Below, piece after piece: positions 25,855 through 35,558 of a stretch of 64,000 nt of DNA (its first letter is position 1; each line of letters opens with the position of its first letter). The position numbers and the translations under genes are program-made. The notes below the pieces were generated by a model that saw only the letters and a list, made by a program, of their open reading frames with translations, searched no databases and had not been told where the DNA came from. Origin of the DNA: Lederbergia wuyishanensis (GTDB taxonomy: Bacteria > Bacillota > Bacilli > Bacillales > Bacillaceae_C); contig NZ_JALIRM010000017.1 in the NCBI RefSeq assembly GCF_022900255.1, forward strand, positions 1-64,000, read 5' to 3'.

Positions 25855-27869
25855 TGACCGGAAAAAGATTATATAAATATGCATTGTTTTTTAAAGGTAT
25901 CATTATTGCTGCACTGACGATGCTGACTATTTCGGTCGGTGCGGACGTCCTTGGCCCATTTGTAGCGAAGAAGCTAATTGATGAACATATATTAGGAATT
26001 GAAGATCATTGGCTGGAGTCAAGCCAAGGGAGATCATCGGTGGAATATGGAGGGAAATCCTATGTAAGGGAACTATATGCCACAGATGAGATCCTAGTGA
26101 AAAATGGGAGTAAGGCAACAATTTTACAGGTTGATCGAAAGTTTTATTTTGTAAATGACGCAGTTCCATTTGAAGGGGATCGCTCTATTAAGGGTGATAA
26201 ACTGTCAATTACATTGAAAGGTGAAACGAAAGAATTTACAGCGAAAAAACTTTCTATAAACGATACACTTGCTTTTTACGAGCCAGAAATACCTGCCATT
26301 ACAAAATTACTTGCTTTCTACTTTGGCTTATTCGTTATTGCGGCCATCTTTAATTATGGACAGTATTTTTATTTGCAAAAAGCAGCAAATCGGATCATTC
26401 AAAAAATGCGTATGGATGTATTTGCGCACGTACAACGTTTGCCGATTCGCTACTTTGACGATTTGCCAGCTGGGAAAGTTGTCGCGCGTATAACGAATGA
26501 TACGGAAGCAATTCGTGAATTGTATGTGGCTGTATTATCGAATTTCTTTACAGGGTTCATCTATATTATTGGGATTTATATAGCGATGTTCATTCTAGAT
26601 GCTAAGCTAGCACTGCTTTGTATGCTTCTAATTCCAATTTTATTTGCATGGATGATTTTTTATCGAAAATTTGCTTCTAAATACAACCATGTTATTCGTT
26701 CTAAAGTAAGTGAACTGAATGCGATGATTAATGAATCGATTCAAGGGATGACAATTATTCAAGCTTTCCGTCGTGAAAAGCAAATGAGCGCGGAATTTGA
26801 AGAGTTGAATGAAACACATTTTCGCTATCAAAATAAACTTCTGATTTTGAATTCATTATCGTCACATAATTTCGTTGGAGTACTAAAAAATATTGTGTTC
26901 GTCGGATTTATTTGGTATTTCGGAAGTAATTCATTAGGAGCTCATTCTGTCGTCACAATTGGTGTTTTATATGCCTATGTTGATTATATAAACCGATTAT
27001 TTTGGCCAGTTATGAACATCGTCAATCAATTCTCTAATCTCGAGCAAGCTTTAGTTGCAGGGCAGCGAGTTTTTCGTTTGCTTGACGAACAAGGAGAAGA
27101 GGTCAGCTCTGAAAGAATGGAACGGTATAAAGGAAATGTTACATTTGACCATGTTTATTTTGGATATAAAGAAAATGAATATGTGTTAAAGGATATTCAC
27201 TTTGAAGCAAAACAAGGGGAAACTGTGGCACTTGTCGGGCATACTGGTTCCGGAAAAAGCTCGATTATGAATGTATTATTCCGTTTTTATGATTGCAACA
27301 AAGGTGAAATTAGCGTTGACGGGAAAAACATACAAGATATTCCAAAGCAGGCACTGCGTGAGCATATGGGAATTGTTTTGCAAGATCCTTATTTGTTTAC
27401 AGGTACGATTGCTTCAAATGTAAGCTTGAATGATCCGCGGATATCCCGTGAGAAAGTCGAAGAGGCATTGAAAGCAGTTGGAGCAGACCGCGTACTGAAA
27501 AACTTAGAAAAAGGTATCGATGAGCCCGTTATTGAAAAAGGAAGTACTCTTTCCTCTGGACAGCGCCAGCTCATATCTTTTGCTCGAGCATTGGCGTTCG
27601 ATCCTGCTATTCTAATTTTAGATGAAGCGACTTCCAGCATAGATACGGAAACCGAAACAATTATTCAAGAGGCGATGGATGTGTTGAAAAAAGGGCGAAC
27701 AACCTTTATTATCGCCCACCGTCTATCCACAATAAAAAATGCCGATCAGATTTTAGTCCTTGATCGTGGAACCATTGTGGAACGAGGAAATCACGATGAG
27801 CTAATGGAGAAAAAAGGTAAATACTATCAAATGTACCAGCTTCAGCAAGGACAAAAACTTGGTGCTTAA
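25854..27869 (+). CDS. bmrD: Heterodimeric ABC multidrug exporter subunit, BmrD (YheH)-like
   Basis: A 671-residue half-transporter. Unlike BmrC it has an insertion of about 100 residues between the first two helices (residues 45-150), matching the extracellular domain characteristic of BmrD. The nucleotide-binding domain has Walker A GHTGSGKSS, signature LSSGQRQL and Walker B ILILDEATSSID with the canonical catalytic Glu591. The pair thus has one consensus and one degenerate ATP site. GAGGAGGTGA at the end of bmrC gives coupled, efficient translation. Confidence 0.9.
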   Translation: MTGKRLYKYALFFKGIIIAALTMLTISVGADVLGPFVAKKLIDEHILGIEDHWLESSQGRSSVEYGGKSYVRELYATDEILVKNGSKATILQVDRKFYFVNDAVPFEGDRSIKGDKLSITLKGETKEFTAKKLSINDTLAFYEPEIPAITKLLAFYFGLFVIAAIFNYGQYFYLQKAANRIIQKMRMDVFAHVQRLPIRYFDDLPAGKVVARITNDTEAIRELYVAVLSNFFTGFIYIIGIYIAMFILDAKLALLCMLLIPILFAWMIFYRKFASKYNHVIRSKVSELNAMINESIQGMTIIQAFRREKQMSAEFEELNETHFRYQNKLLILNSLSSHNFVGVLKNIVFVGFIWYFGSNSLGAHSVVTIGVLYAYVDYINRLFWPVMNIVNQFSNLEQALVAGQRVFRLLDEQGEEVSSERMERYKGNVTFDHVYFGYKENEYVLKDIHFEAKQGETVALVGHTGSGKSSIMNVLFRFYDCNKGEISVDGKNIQDIPKQALREHMGIVLQDPYLFTGTIASNVSLNDPRISREKVEEALKAVGADRVLKNLEKGIDEPVIEKGSTLSSGQRQLISFARALAFDPAILILDEATSSIDTETETIIQEAMDVLKKGRTTFIIAHRLSTIKNADQILVLDRGTIVERGNHDELMEKKGKYYQMYQLQQGQKLGA

Positions 27870-27965
27870 TAGAAAAATGTAAGCATCTGTTCATCGAGGT
27901 TCTTGGACTATCGGAGAGAGAAGGGCGATAGCGCGTCGGTAGGAGCAGAAGCAGGACAAAGAAAC

Positions 27966-28006
27966 AGAAAACGGCATTTCCTATTTTTAGGGAGTGTCGT
28001 TTTTCT
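27966..28006 (+). terminator. Terminator of bmrCD
   Basis: AACGGCATTTCC pairs with GGGAGTGTCGTT (27970-27981 with 27990-28001) using three G-T pairs, flanked by A-rich and T-rich sequence. Confidence 0.65.
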
Positions 28007-28109
28007 GTATAAGAAAATGCAATTCATCGTGCCGTAAACCGTGACTTTACTATGCTGGAGGTCACGATGGATAGTTCAATGAGCCCTCTCATCTATTATT
28101 TGAGACTTT

Positions 28110-28140
28110 AAGGTCACAATGACTCGTTCATCGTGACCTT
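28110..28140. other. Near-perfect palindromic hairpin
   Basis: AAGGTCACAATGA pairs with TCATCGTGACCTT (one mismatch) around a 5-nt loop. A related pair CGTGAC/GTCACG lies at 28048-28075. It could be a second terminator. The surrounding stretch 28007-28413 has no gene. Confidence 0.5.
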
Positions 28141-28224
28141 ATTTGCGTTTTTTATAAATTCTTAATCACAAAAAGGTAGTTCAATATAATCGCGATTTTG
28201 GCTTTTTCACCTACTAATACGAAT

Positions 28225-28280
28225 GAATGCAGGTTTGCAGTAATGCTAAGGGGGCTATTCTTACATCTTTTCCTGCATTC
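28225..28280. repeat. Inverted repeat GAATGCAGG / CCTGCATTC
   Basis: Perfect 9-bp arms (28225-28233 and 28272-28280) are separated by 38 bp, in the gene-free region ahead of the GH43 gene. The function is unknown. Confidence 0.4.
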
Positions 28281-28413
28281 TGCAATCAACAAAATCTAGT
28301 TCTAAAGTGATGCTATTTGCCATGTTCATGATGAATTCTCTAGGTATAAATAATTGTTTTTTTTTATCCCTTCTCAATCTTAAAGGAATTAGTGAATGTC
28401 CACAGAAGTATTA

Positions 28414-28427
28414 GGGAAGCGTTTTCA
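28414..28427 (+). promoter_or_regulatory. Candidate cre site (CcpA) before the GH43 gene
   Basis: GGGAAGCGTTTTCA matches the catabolite-responsive element TGWAANCGNTNWCA at 12 of 14 positions and lies 45 bp upstream of the glycosidase gene. Catabolite repression is the expected control for such a gene. Confidence 0.5.
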
Positions 28428-28458
28428 AACAAGTAGATAAGAAATAATTTTAAAAGGG

Positions 28459-30357
28459 ATGATGAAAAAGATGATTGGTAGGTTGTTAGTCGTTATTGTA
28501 GCAGTTGTATTTTTATTCTCCATTACCGTAAATTTTACTGGATCAACTTTTGCTTCGAGTTACTCACCAGATGCTTCCATCAAGAATACTCCTCAGTCTG
28601 TTAACAAAAAAGAACCCTTTGCTTTATTTGAAAATCCTATTTTAGGGGATGGGGCAGATCCTTGGGTTGTAAAACATTCGGATGGATACTATTATTACAC
28701 TCACACGACGGGAAGAGACATTACAATCTGGAAGTCGAAAACATTAACTGGATTAGCCGACGCTCCGAAAAAGACAGTATATATCCCTAGTGACGATGGT
28801 CCACATAGTCAAAGTATATGGGCGCCGGAGATTCATTTTATTGACGGGAAATGGTATATCTATTTTGCTGCATCAGGAAACACAGGCAGTCATCGTATGT
28901 ATGTCCTGCAATCGGAAGGCTCAGATCCATTTGGTCCATACTCATTTCCGGACGGAACGGAATATGGGAAAATTACCGATCCTACCGATAAATGGGCAAT
29001 TGACGGAACGGTATTGGAATATAAAAATAAATTATATTTTATTTGGTCTGGTTGGGAAGGCGATGTTAATGTAAGCCAGCATCTATACATTGCACCTATG
29101 TCTAACCCGTGGACGATAAGCGGGGAACGTGTAGAAATCTCAAGACCGGAGCTTGCATGGGAAAAAAACGGTTTTCCACTGATTAATGAAGGACCGCAAG
29201 TCTTGAAAAATAAGCAAGGAAAAGTATTTATTATATATTCGGCTAGCGGAAGTTGGACAAATGATTACTGTTTAGGAATGCTATCTTTCGAAGGGGCAAA
29301 TCCACTTGATGCTTCTTCCTGGAGGAAACATCTACATCCAACTTTTGAAACAAATACAGATGCGGATGTATATGGACCAGGACATAGTAGTTTTGTAAAA
29401 TCACCAGACGGCAAGGAAGATTGGATTGTTTATCATGCAGCCAAATTTAAAGATGGAGGCTGGACTAGAAATGTAAGGATGCAGAAGTTTTCATGGAATA
29501 AGGATGGAACTCCTAACTTTGGCAAGCCAGTTGGAACCAAGACCCTATTACGTGTGCCATCTGGAGAAACGGAAGGAGCATTAATTCCAAGCTTGCCTGG
29601 AGAGGTTTATCACTATGAAGCAGAAGATGCAACAGTTAATAATGCAAGGATTCATATAAATACAAGTGCATCCGGTCATAAAAAAGTAGGACATATTGAT
29701 TTTATTGATAGCTATATAGAATTTAAAGTAGATGTACCTTTGGGAGATTATACATTGGTCGTGAGATATGGAAATGGAATGGGACAGCCATCTTCTCACC
29801 TTGTTACAGTAAATGGTCAATCATATGGAGAAGTAGTTTATGAGAGTCATGGATGGGAAAATTGGCAGGACGCTAAACTAGATATTCATCTAAATTCAGC
29901 ACAAAACACAATTAGGATTTCTAAAGGTCATTTATATGCTGAAATTGATTATATTCAAGTAATTCCAAAAGAAACAAAAGTTTATAAATACGAAGCGGAA
30001 TTTGCAAAACTTCATAAAGCTAATATAATAAATGATTCTTTTTCATCAAATGGTCAAAAAGTAGGCGGTATGAATCAGAGCGGCAGCTTCGCCCGATTTG
30101 AAATCAGTGCAAACAGCTCAGGCACTTATAAAATGAAAATTAAATATGCAGATGCTACAGACGCAAAAAGTTCGCATATTTTAACCGTAAATGAGGGCTT
30201 TAACACAACAATATCGCATGAGACTAAGGGCGAGAACAATTTGCAGGAAACAACCGTAGTAATACCATTAAATGAAGGTAAAAATGTCATTATGTTTAAC
30301 AAAGGTATTGGTTTTGCTGCTGATATCGACTTTTTTACAATAGAGAAGATAGAATAA
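28459..30357 (+). CDS. Secreted GH43 glycoside hydrolase with two CBM6/35-like modules
   Basis: A 632-residue extracellular enzyme, probably an arabinofuranosidase, xylosidase or arabinanase acting on plant polysaccharide. A signal peptide ends near STFASS (residue 34). The GH43 five-bladed propeller has likely catalytic base Asp67 in GADPWVV, Asp182 in AIDGT and catalytic acid Glu244 in NEGPQVL. Two similar beta-sandwich modules follow (about 382-505 and 506-632), each opening with Y-x-Y-E-A-E, typical of CBM6/35. The start is uncertain: AAAGGG suits the ATG at 28471 better than 28459. The gene stands alone. Confidence 0.87.
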   Translation: MMKKMIGRLLVVIVAVVFLFSITVNFTGSTFASSYSPDASIKNTPQSVNKKEPFALFENPILGDGADPWVVKHSDGYYYYTHTTGRDITIWKSKTLTGLADAPKKTVYIPSDDGPHSQSIWAPEIHFIDGKWYIYFAASGNTGSHRMYVLQSEGSDPFGPYSFPDGTEYGKITDPTDKWAIDGTVLEYKNKLYFIWSGWEGDVNVSQHLYIAPMSNPWTISGERVEISRPELAWEKNGFPLINEGPQVLKNKQGKVFIIYSASGSWTNDYCLGMLSFEGANPLDASSWRKHLHPTFETNTDADVYGPGHSSFVKSPDGKEDWIVYHAAKFKDGGWTRNVRMQKFSWNKDGTPNFGKPVGTKTLLRVPSGETEGALIPSLPGEVYHYEAEDATVNNARIHINTSASGHKKVGHIDFIDSYIEFKVDVPLGDYTLVVRYGNGMGQPSSHLVTVNGQSYGEVVYESHGWENWQDAKLDIHLNSAQNTIRISKGHLYAEIDYIQVIPKETKVYKYEAEFAKLHKANIINDSFSSNGQKVGGMNQSGSFARFEISANSSGTYKMKIKYADATDAKSSHILTVNEGFNTTISHETKGENNLQETTVVIPLNEGKNVIMFNKGIGFAADIDFFTIEKIE

Positions 30358-30380
30358 AATAGAAAAAATATTTTTGCTTA

Positions 30381-30414
30381 AAGACTCTTTCTTTATTCTC
30401 TTGGGAAGAGTCTT
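30381..30414. terminator. Hairpin after the GH43 gene
   Basis: AAGACTCTT pairs with AAGAGTCTT (9 bp) around a 16-nt loop; the following T-tract is poor. Confidence 0.55.
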
Positions 30415-30656
30415 GTTAATGATGAATTTATTTCGATTGACCCATTTTCCGCCTCTGCATACTTGAGAGAAGTCTATGATAAAACAAAGGGCCTTTTGTC
30501 CGAGGTTCAATATATTCGTATGAAAAAAGACCTTGCAAGGACCAGTATTAAAGAACTGTTTTCTCTTTTCTATCTAATATTAATAGGAGAAAATTTACAT
30601 TTTATGTTAAGGTATTGAATGATTTATTACATAACTGTAGGGAGAGGCTTAGGAAA

Positions 30657-31394
30657 ATGAAAAAGAAATTAATGATATTTACTATGGTATTTTTATTATT
30701 AGTATTATCTGCTTGCGGGCCATCAAATGAAACTAGTAATCAAAAAGATAATAATGCGACCCCAGATGCAGTTGAGAATGAAAGTAAAACTGGAGAAACA
30801 ACAGCTAACAAAGAAGATGATAACCAAGACGAGGTTGAACAAAAATCAGAAACAGAAGAAGAAAACAGCTCCGAAGAAGCTGATGGAGAAGTTTTAGAGT
30901 CTACAACATCCTCGAATGAAACGGATAGTACAGATGACCAGCCTTCTGAGAACATGCTAGAAGGAAAAAAGATCATTAAATATGATGGGGATAGTGTCAT
31001 TTATACGATTGAAAGTGCCACATTTAATAATAAAGTTACGACTAGCAATCCGAAAGATGATTCGGTTGCAAGGACTATTTTATCAGATAATGAAATTTAC
31101 TTGCACGTTAAAGGAACAATAGAAAATGAAACAAAGGATAGCGTTCCTTATGCAGGTTCCCTAGGATTAATTCGCTTTTTGGTTATTTATGATGGAAAGC
31201 ATGAGTTTGATGGTTATGGGGCAGTGGAGGAAGAGGATGGTAGCGATTTTAAAGGTTCTTCGTCTGTTGATGCGTTTACTACAAGAAAAGTTCATTACTA
31301 CTCGAAATTGCCATTGGCTGTTTCAAAATCTGATAAGCCATTAGATTTGATTGTGTACGCAGGGAAAGAAGAATACAAAATTAAATTACGTTAA
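30657..31394 (+). CDS. Lipoprotein with acidic linker and C-terminal beta domain
   Basis: A 245-residue lipoprotein: signal and lipobox LSAC (Cys20), then about 80 residues rich in Glu, Asp, Ser and Thr as a flexible linker, then a folded C-terminal domain (about residues 105-245). The last domain has the alternating pattern of an immunoglobulin-like DUF4352/DUF5067 fold, but I cannot identify it firmly. I start at 30657 (TTAGGAAA just upstream, MKKKLMIF). It probably sits on the outer face of the membrane; function unknown. Confidence 0.75.
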   Translation: MKKKLMIFTMVFLLLVLSACGPSNETSNQKDNNATPDAVENESKTGETTANKEDDNQDEVEQKSETEEENSSEEADGEVLESTTSSNETDSTDDQPSENMLEGKKIIKYDGDSVIYTIESATFNNKVTTSNPKDDSVARTILSDNEIYLHVKGTIENETKDSVPYAGSLGLIRFLVIYDGKHEFDGYGAVEEEDGSDFKGSSSVDAFTTRKVHYYSKLPLAVSKSDKPLDLIVYAGKEEYKIKLR

Positions 31395-31395
31395 A

Positions 31396-31445
31396 AAAGG
31401 ACCGAGCTAATGAACCAAGCAGTTCATTGGCTAAGGTCCTTTCAT
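31396..31445. terminator. Bidirectional terminator
   Basis: AAAGGACC pairs with GGTCCTTT (31396-31403 with 31435-31442), with an inner AATGAAC/GTTCATT stem. It lies between the convergent lipoprotein and YeiH-like genes. Confidence 0.82.
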
Positions 31446-31448
31446 CAT

Positions 31449-32468
31449 TTAAATGATAAAGAACGTTAAGATTGAAAGTAAAAAGGATGCTATAACCATA
31501 GCGATCAATGGTTTTAGGGCCTTTGTTCTCAAATCACCTAGGCTAACATTTAACCCGAGCCCGACCATGGCAGCAGTCAATAACCAACTAGTCACCGACG
31601 TAACAAAGCTTTTTACACCCTCAGGATATGGAATAGCTTGTCCTAAAATATAGCTTCCGATCACGCTCATAATGATAAAACCGATCAAAAACCATGGGAA
31701 TTCAATTTTTGCTGCCGCACTATCCCCTGCTGTTTTTCTCTTCATCCAATACATAAAAATAAAACAAAGGGGAATAAGCAAGAATACACGTCCCAATTTT
31801 GCAAGCAAGCCAATTGCCAACGCATCTTCTCCACCCACATCTGCGGCAAGAATTACTTGCGCAATCTCATGAAGGCTTATTCCCGACCAAGTGCCAAATT
31901 CGATATCTGTCAGCGGTAAGAGCGGGCGTATAAGGGTATAGGCTATTGCGAAGACTGTTCCCACAAGTGCTATGATACCCACGCTTATGGCTGTATCTTC
32001 ATCTTTTGACTTAATAATAGGTGCAACTGCTGCAATAGCTGCAGCACCACAAACGCCAGTACCGACACCAACCAATAAAGAAATTGTTGGATTTGCTTTC
32101 AAGCGCTTTGCAAGCCAGACCGTAACGAGAATTGCAAAAATAATCACACCTACATCCTTTGCAAGAAGGCCAAGTCCATCTTGAAGAACGACTGCAATAT
32201 TTAATTTAAGACCATATAAAATAATAGCAGCCCGTAACAATCTTTTTGATGAAAATGCAATTCCAGGGCGAATGGCTTCAGGGTAACCAAAAATTTGCCG
32301 GAAAATAATAGCTATGATAATCGCACATGCGAGCTGTCCTACCATATTAAACCCCGGAACTTTGGCTAGCCAAAAGCCAAGGAATGCAATCAAAAATGTA
32401 AAGGCAATTCCACCCACCATTGGAGTGCCTATTGATTGCGGTTTTTTCCTTTCTTGTTGTTTTTCCAT
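31449..32468 (-). CDS. YeiH/UPF0324 family putative sulfur-anion exporter
   Basis: A 339-residue membrane protein with about ten helices and the family landmarks AIILYGLKLN, GVGTGVCGAAAIAAVAPII and GISLHEIAQVILAA. It belongs to UPF0324 (YeiH), often annotated as a putative sulfate exporter; experimental support is limited. It is divergent from a LysR regulator, the same arrangement as E. coli yeiH-yeiE, so control by that regulator is likely. Confidence 0.82.
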   Translation of the reverse strand: MEKQQERKKPQSIGTPMVGGIAFTFLIAFLGFWLAKVPGFNMVGQLACAIIIAIIFRQIFGYPEAIRPGIAFSSKRLLRAAIILYGLKLNIAVVLQDGLGLLAKDVGVIIFAILVTVWLAKRLKANPTISLLVGVGTGVCGAAAIAAVAPIIKSKDEDTAISVGIIALVGTVFAIAYTLIRPLLPLTDIEFGTWSGISLHEIAQVILAADVGGEDALAIGLLAKLGRVFLLIPLCFIFMYWMKRKTAGDSAAAKIEFPWFLIGFIIMSVIGSYILGQAIPYPEGVKSFVTSVTSWLLTAAMVGLGLNVSLGDLRTKALKPLIAMVIASFLLSILTFFII

Positions 32469-32584
32469 AAATAAACCTCCAAATAATAATGTCCTATTAC
32501 AGAATAATATTTTTTTCCATATAAGAAAAATAAATCATTATAATAGTAATGATAAGTAAACACTTATAGTTGAGGTGAGAATAA

Positions 32585-33508
32585 ATGGAACATCAGTTGG
32601 AGGTATTTGTAAAAGTTGCAGAAAAAGAAAGCTTTTCACGTGCAGCGGAAGAACTTCATATGACGCAGCCAGCGGTTAGTCAATACATACAACTTTTTGA
32701 GCGTGAAATGGGCACGAAATTACTAGAACGGAGTAATAAATATGTCCGATTAAATAAAGCAGGTGAAATTGTCTATCACCATGCAAAAGAAATTATAGGC
32801 CTCTATACCAAAATGCAACGTTTAGTTGATGATGTTACGAATAAAACAAGTGGCCCCTTATCAATTGGAGCCAGCTACACATTTGGCGAGTATGTGCTAC
32901 CACATATCATTGCGCTTACTCTTGAAAAATATCCACTTATTAAGCCAACTATCACCATCGGAAATACAAAGGAAATCGCCGAGCTTGTTACGAGTCACCA
33001 ATTGGATATCGGTATTATTGAAGGTGGATTAAAAAACACAAAATTAAACATTGAGCCTTTTTCTGAGGATAAAATGTATGTTTTTGTTTCTTCAAATCAT
33101 CGATTGGCTAGTAGAGATGGAGAGATACCAGTTTCTGAACTAGAAGATGAAACATGGATAGTTAGGGAAAATGGATCGGGAACGCGCGAAGCCACCGATG
33201 ATGTATTTAGTATATTTCATTTAGCCCCCCAAAAAATTATGGAGTTTGGAAGCAACCAACTTATTAAAGAGTCAGTTGAAGCTAGTCTTGGAGTAAGTTT
33301 ACTATCCCATTGGGCTATACGGAAGGAAGTTGAGATTGGGTCACTAAAAATATTAAAGATAAAAGGCTTACCCTACACTCGACAGTTTTCTGCGATTGTC
33401 CAAACACCTTTCCATACAAAAGCAATGGATAGTTTTCTTCACTTATTAAGAGAGGAAAATCTCATTTACAACATTGGGAAAAAGGGTTATCAACCTTTTC
33501 AATCATAA
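32585..33508 (+). CDS. LysR family transcriptional regulator
   Basis: A 307-residue regulator: N-terminal winged helix-turn-helix (FSRAAEELHMTQPAVSQYIQ, residues 17-36), linker helix, and a periplasmic-binding-protein-like effector domain from about residue 90. It is divergent from the YeiH-like exporter across 116 bp, so the exporter is the probable target. The ligand may be a sulfur compound by analogy with YeiE/CysB relatives; the sequence does not settle that. Confidence 0.87.
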   Translation: MEHQLEVFVKVAEKESFSRAAEELHMTQPAVSQYIQLFEREMGTKLLERSNKYVRLNKAGEIVYHHAKEIIGLYTKMQRLVDDVTNKTSGPLSIGASYTFGEYVLPHIIALTLEKYPLIKPTITIGNTKEIAELVTSHQLDIGIIEGGLKNTKLNIEPFSEDKMYVFVSSNHRLASRDGEIPVSELEDETWIVRENGSGTREATDDVFSIFHLAPQKIMEFGSNQLIKESVEASLGVSLLSHWAIRKEVEIGSLKILKIKGLPYTRQFSAIVQTPFHTKAMDSFLHLLREENLIYNIGKKGYQPFQS

Positions 33509-33534
33509 ATGGCTTTGCAAGATTTAATATAACC

Positions 33535-33722
33535 ATGCAGTTGATCGGAATGGAGAGCGCCAAGACTACGGGGCAGGAAGGCGACAGGAAGATCCTATTT
33601 TTTAGCCTGCTAAGTCGCCTCTATTTTTCAATACAAGTAGAAAGAGAGGCGCCTGGAACGGAAATCCCCCACCATTGCTAGACAGCAATAAGCGAGCATT
33701 CGGAGCAGAAATTCGATGCACA
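33535..33722 (+). repeat. Interspersed repeat family C, degenerate copy
   Basis: The landmarks CAGTTGATCGGAATGGAG, AGCGCCAAGACTAC, a central hairpin (AGGCGACAGG... with GTCGCCT) and GGCGCCTGGAACGGAAATC resemble a repeat that I know to be common in Bacillaceae genomes. Only one copy is seen in this window, and the central part looks eroded. Confidence 0.6.
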
Positions 33723-33791
33723 AATTTAAGTATGACAAAAAACGAAAAAAGGTATTGAAGTATCTACGTATTTAGGTATAATAATGTGAGG

Positions 33792-33856
33792 TTTAAAGTA
33801 AACTTAAAGTTTTGTAATACTAAACTTTATTTACTAATAGTTTACTAATATTAAAC
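33792..33856 (+). promoter_or_regulatory. Operator-like array before the polyamine operon
   Basis: Two exact copies of TTTACTAATA (33830-33839 and 33841-33850) are spaced 11 bp, with related half-sites AGTAAACTTAAAG and AATACTAAAC just upstream. They lie directly ahead of the XRE-cupin gene and probably bind its product. Confidence 0.5.
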
Positions 33857-33872
33857 AATTGAGGTCATATTG

Positions 33873-34415
33873 ATGCTAATCGGAAATAAAATTAAGAATT
33901 TACGATTGAAGAAAGGGCTGACGCAAGAGGAGTTAGGGGAACGCACTGATTTAAGTAAAGGCTATATTTCACAATTAGAAAGAGATTTAAGCTCGCCTTC
34001 AATCGATACATTCTTTAACATACTTGAGGTACTTGGCTGTACTCCGAAACAGTTTTTTGATGAAGAAGAGCGTGAACAAAAAGTAGTGTATAGAGAAGAA
34101 GATCAAACTCAATATAAAGATGATGAAAAGGGATATGAAATCAAATGGTTTGTCCCGGAATCGAATGAAATGGAAATGGAACCAATCTGGCTTACGTTAG
34201 AGGAAAATGGAGAGTTCAAGGAGTTTGAACCGTCTTTGTCAGAAACCTTCGCATACGTGATGAAGGGTCAGATCATGATTCAATTAGGCAAACACACGTA
34301 TTATGCAAAAGCCGGTGAATCTGTTTATTTTCAAGCATCTCATCAACATCAAATAAGTAATGTGCACAAAGGGATATCGGAACTGATATTAGTTGCCACC
34401 GATTCGTATTTGTAA
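33873..34415 (+). CDS. XRE-family regulator with C-terminal cupin, polyamine operon
   Basis: A 180-residue repressor-type protein. A helix-turn-helix (GLTQEELGERTDLSKGYISQ, about residues 17-36) is joined to a cupin-2 domain (about 110-178, with the segment FAYVMKGQIMIQLG). PuuR-like members sense small amines. It is the first gene of an operon with potABCD, 39 bp before potA. I start at the ATG at 33873, 8 nt after GAGG; the TTG just upstream is the alternative. Confidence 0.88.
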   Translation: MLIGNKIKNLRLKKGLTQEELGERTDLSKGYISQLERDLSSPSIDTFFNILEVLGCTPKQFFDEEEREQKVVYREEDQTQYKDDEKGYEIKWFVPESNEMEMEPIWLTLEENGEFKEFEPSLSETFAYVMKGQIMIQLGKHTYYAKAGESVYFQASHQHQISNVHKGISELILVATDSYL

Positions 34416-34454
34416 GCATAAGTCACGGTAATTACGATAAATGGAGGGACAACA

Positions 34455-35558
34455 ATGACGGAAAACACAATTATTCGTTTTGAAAATGTATCAAAACAAT
34501 ATGATGATGAATTAGTTTTGGATGATGTAAGCTTTGAAATTGAGCGTGGAAAATTTTATACCCTTCTTGGTCCCTCTGGCTGTGGGAAAACAACAATTCT
34601 CCGTTTGATTGCCGGATTCATTGAACCATCCAAAGGGGTAATCTATTTTAACGGGAAAAAAGTTAATAAAATTCCAGCCAACGAACGTCAAGTAAATACA
34701 GTATTTCAAGATTACGCTTTATTTCCGCATTTAAATGTTTTTGAAAACGTAGCATTTGGCTTAAGAATTAAAAAGAAGAAAAAGACAGAAATTGAACAAA
34801 AGGTAACAGAAGCACTCAAATTCGTAAACTTGGCGGGGTATGAAAATCGTGAAATCAATGAAATGTCAGGAGGTCAGCGTCAACGTGTAGCGATTGCACG
34901 TGCGATTGTAAATGAGCCTCAAGTAATTTTGCTTGATGAACCTCTTTCAGCACTTGACTTGAAATTAAGAACAGAGATGCAATATGAACTTCGTGAATTG
35001 CAACAAAGACTTGGCATCACGTTTATTTTTGTTACGCATGACCAAGAAGAAGCACTAGCAATGTCTGACGAAATTTTCGTCCTTAATAAAGGGATAATTC
35101 AACAAAGCGGCACTCCGATTGACATCTACGACGAGCCAATTAACCGTTTTGTCGCAGATTTCATTGGTGAATCAAATATTATCCCAGGAAAAATGATTAA
35201 GGATTTCCTTGTCGAATTTAACGGCAAAGAATATGAATGCGTTGACCAAGGCTTTAATCCAAATGAGTCAGTTGAAATTGTAATTCGACCTGAGGATTTG
35301 GAGATTACTTCTAGAGATTCGGACAATCTGCATGTTAAGGTCGATTCACAATTGTTCCGAGGTGTACATTACGAAATATGTTGCTATGACGAAGCTGGAA
35401 ATGAGTGGCTTATCCATTCCACTAAAAAAGCAGAAGCTGGGGATGAAGTAGGGCTTCGTTTTGACCCAGAAGCCATTCATGTCATGCGTTTTGGAGAAAC
35501 GGAAGAAGAATTTGATAAACGCTTGGAAGCTTATGATGAGGTTAGCCATGCAAAATAA
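34455..35558 (+). CDS. potA: Spermidine/putrescine ABC transporter ATPase
   Basis: A 367-residue ATPase with Walker [10 protein letters not shown], signature MSGGQRQR, Walker [13 protein letters not shown] and the switch His in FVTHDQEEA. The C-terminal 110 residues form the TOBE-type regulatory domain of PotA/MalK-class subunits. GGAGGGAC lies before the ATG. It overlaps potB by 11 bp. Together with potBCD it imports polyamines. Confidence 0.93.
   Translation: MTENTIIRFENVSKQYDDELVLDDVSFEIERGKFYTLLGPSGCGKTTILRLIAGFIEPSKGVIYFNGKKVNKIPANERQVNTVFQDYALFPHLNVFENVAFGLRIKKKKKTEIEQKVTEALKFVNLAGYENREINEMSGGQRQRVAIARAIVNEPQVILLDEPLSALDLKLRTEMQYELRELQQRLGITFIFVTHDQEEALAMSDEIFVLNKGIIQQSGTPIDIYDEPINRFVADFIGESNIIPGKMIKDFLVEFNGKEYECVDQGFNPNESVEIVIRPEDLEITSRDSDNLHVKVDSQLFRGVHYEICCYDEAGNEWLIHSTKKAEAGDEVGLRFDPEAIHVMRFGETEEEFDKRLEAYDEVSHAK

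Noticed and set aside
27888-27960. Resemblance of TGTTCATCGAGG...GTCGGTAGGAGC to family D
   Set aside because: Only the two ends look similar and the middle does not align, so I did not call it a copy.
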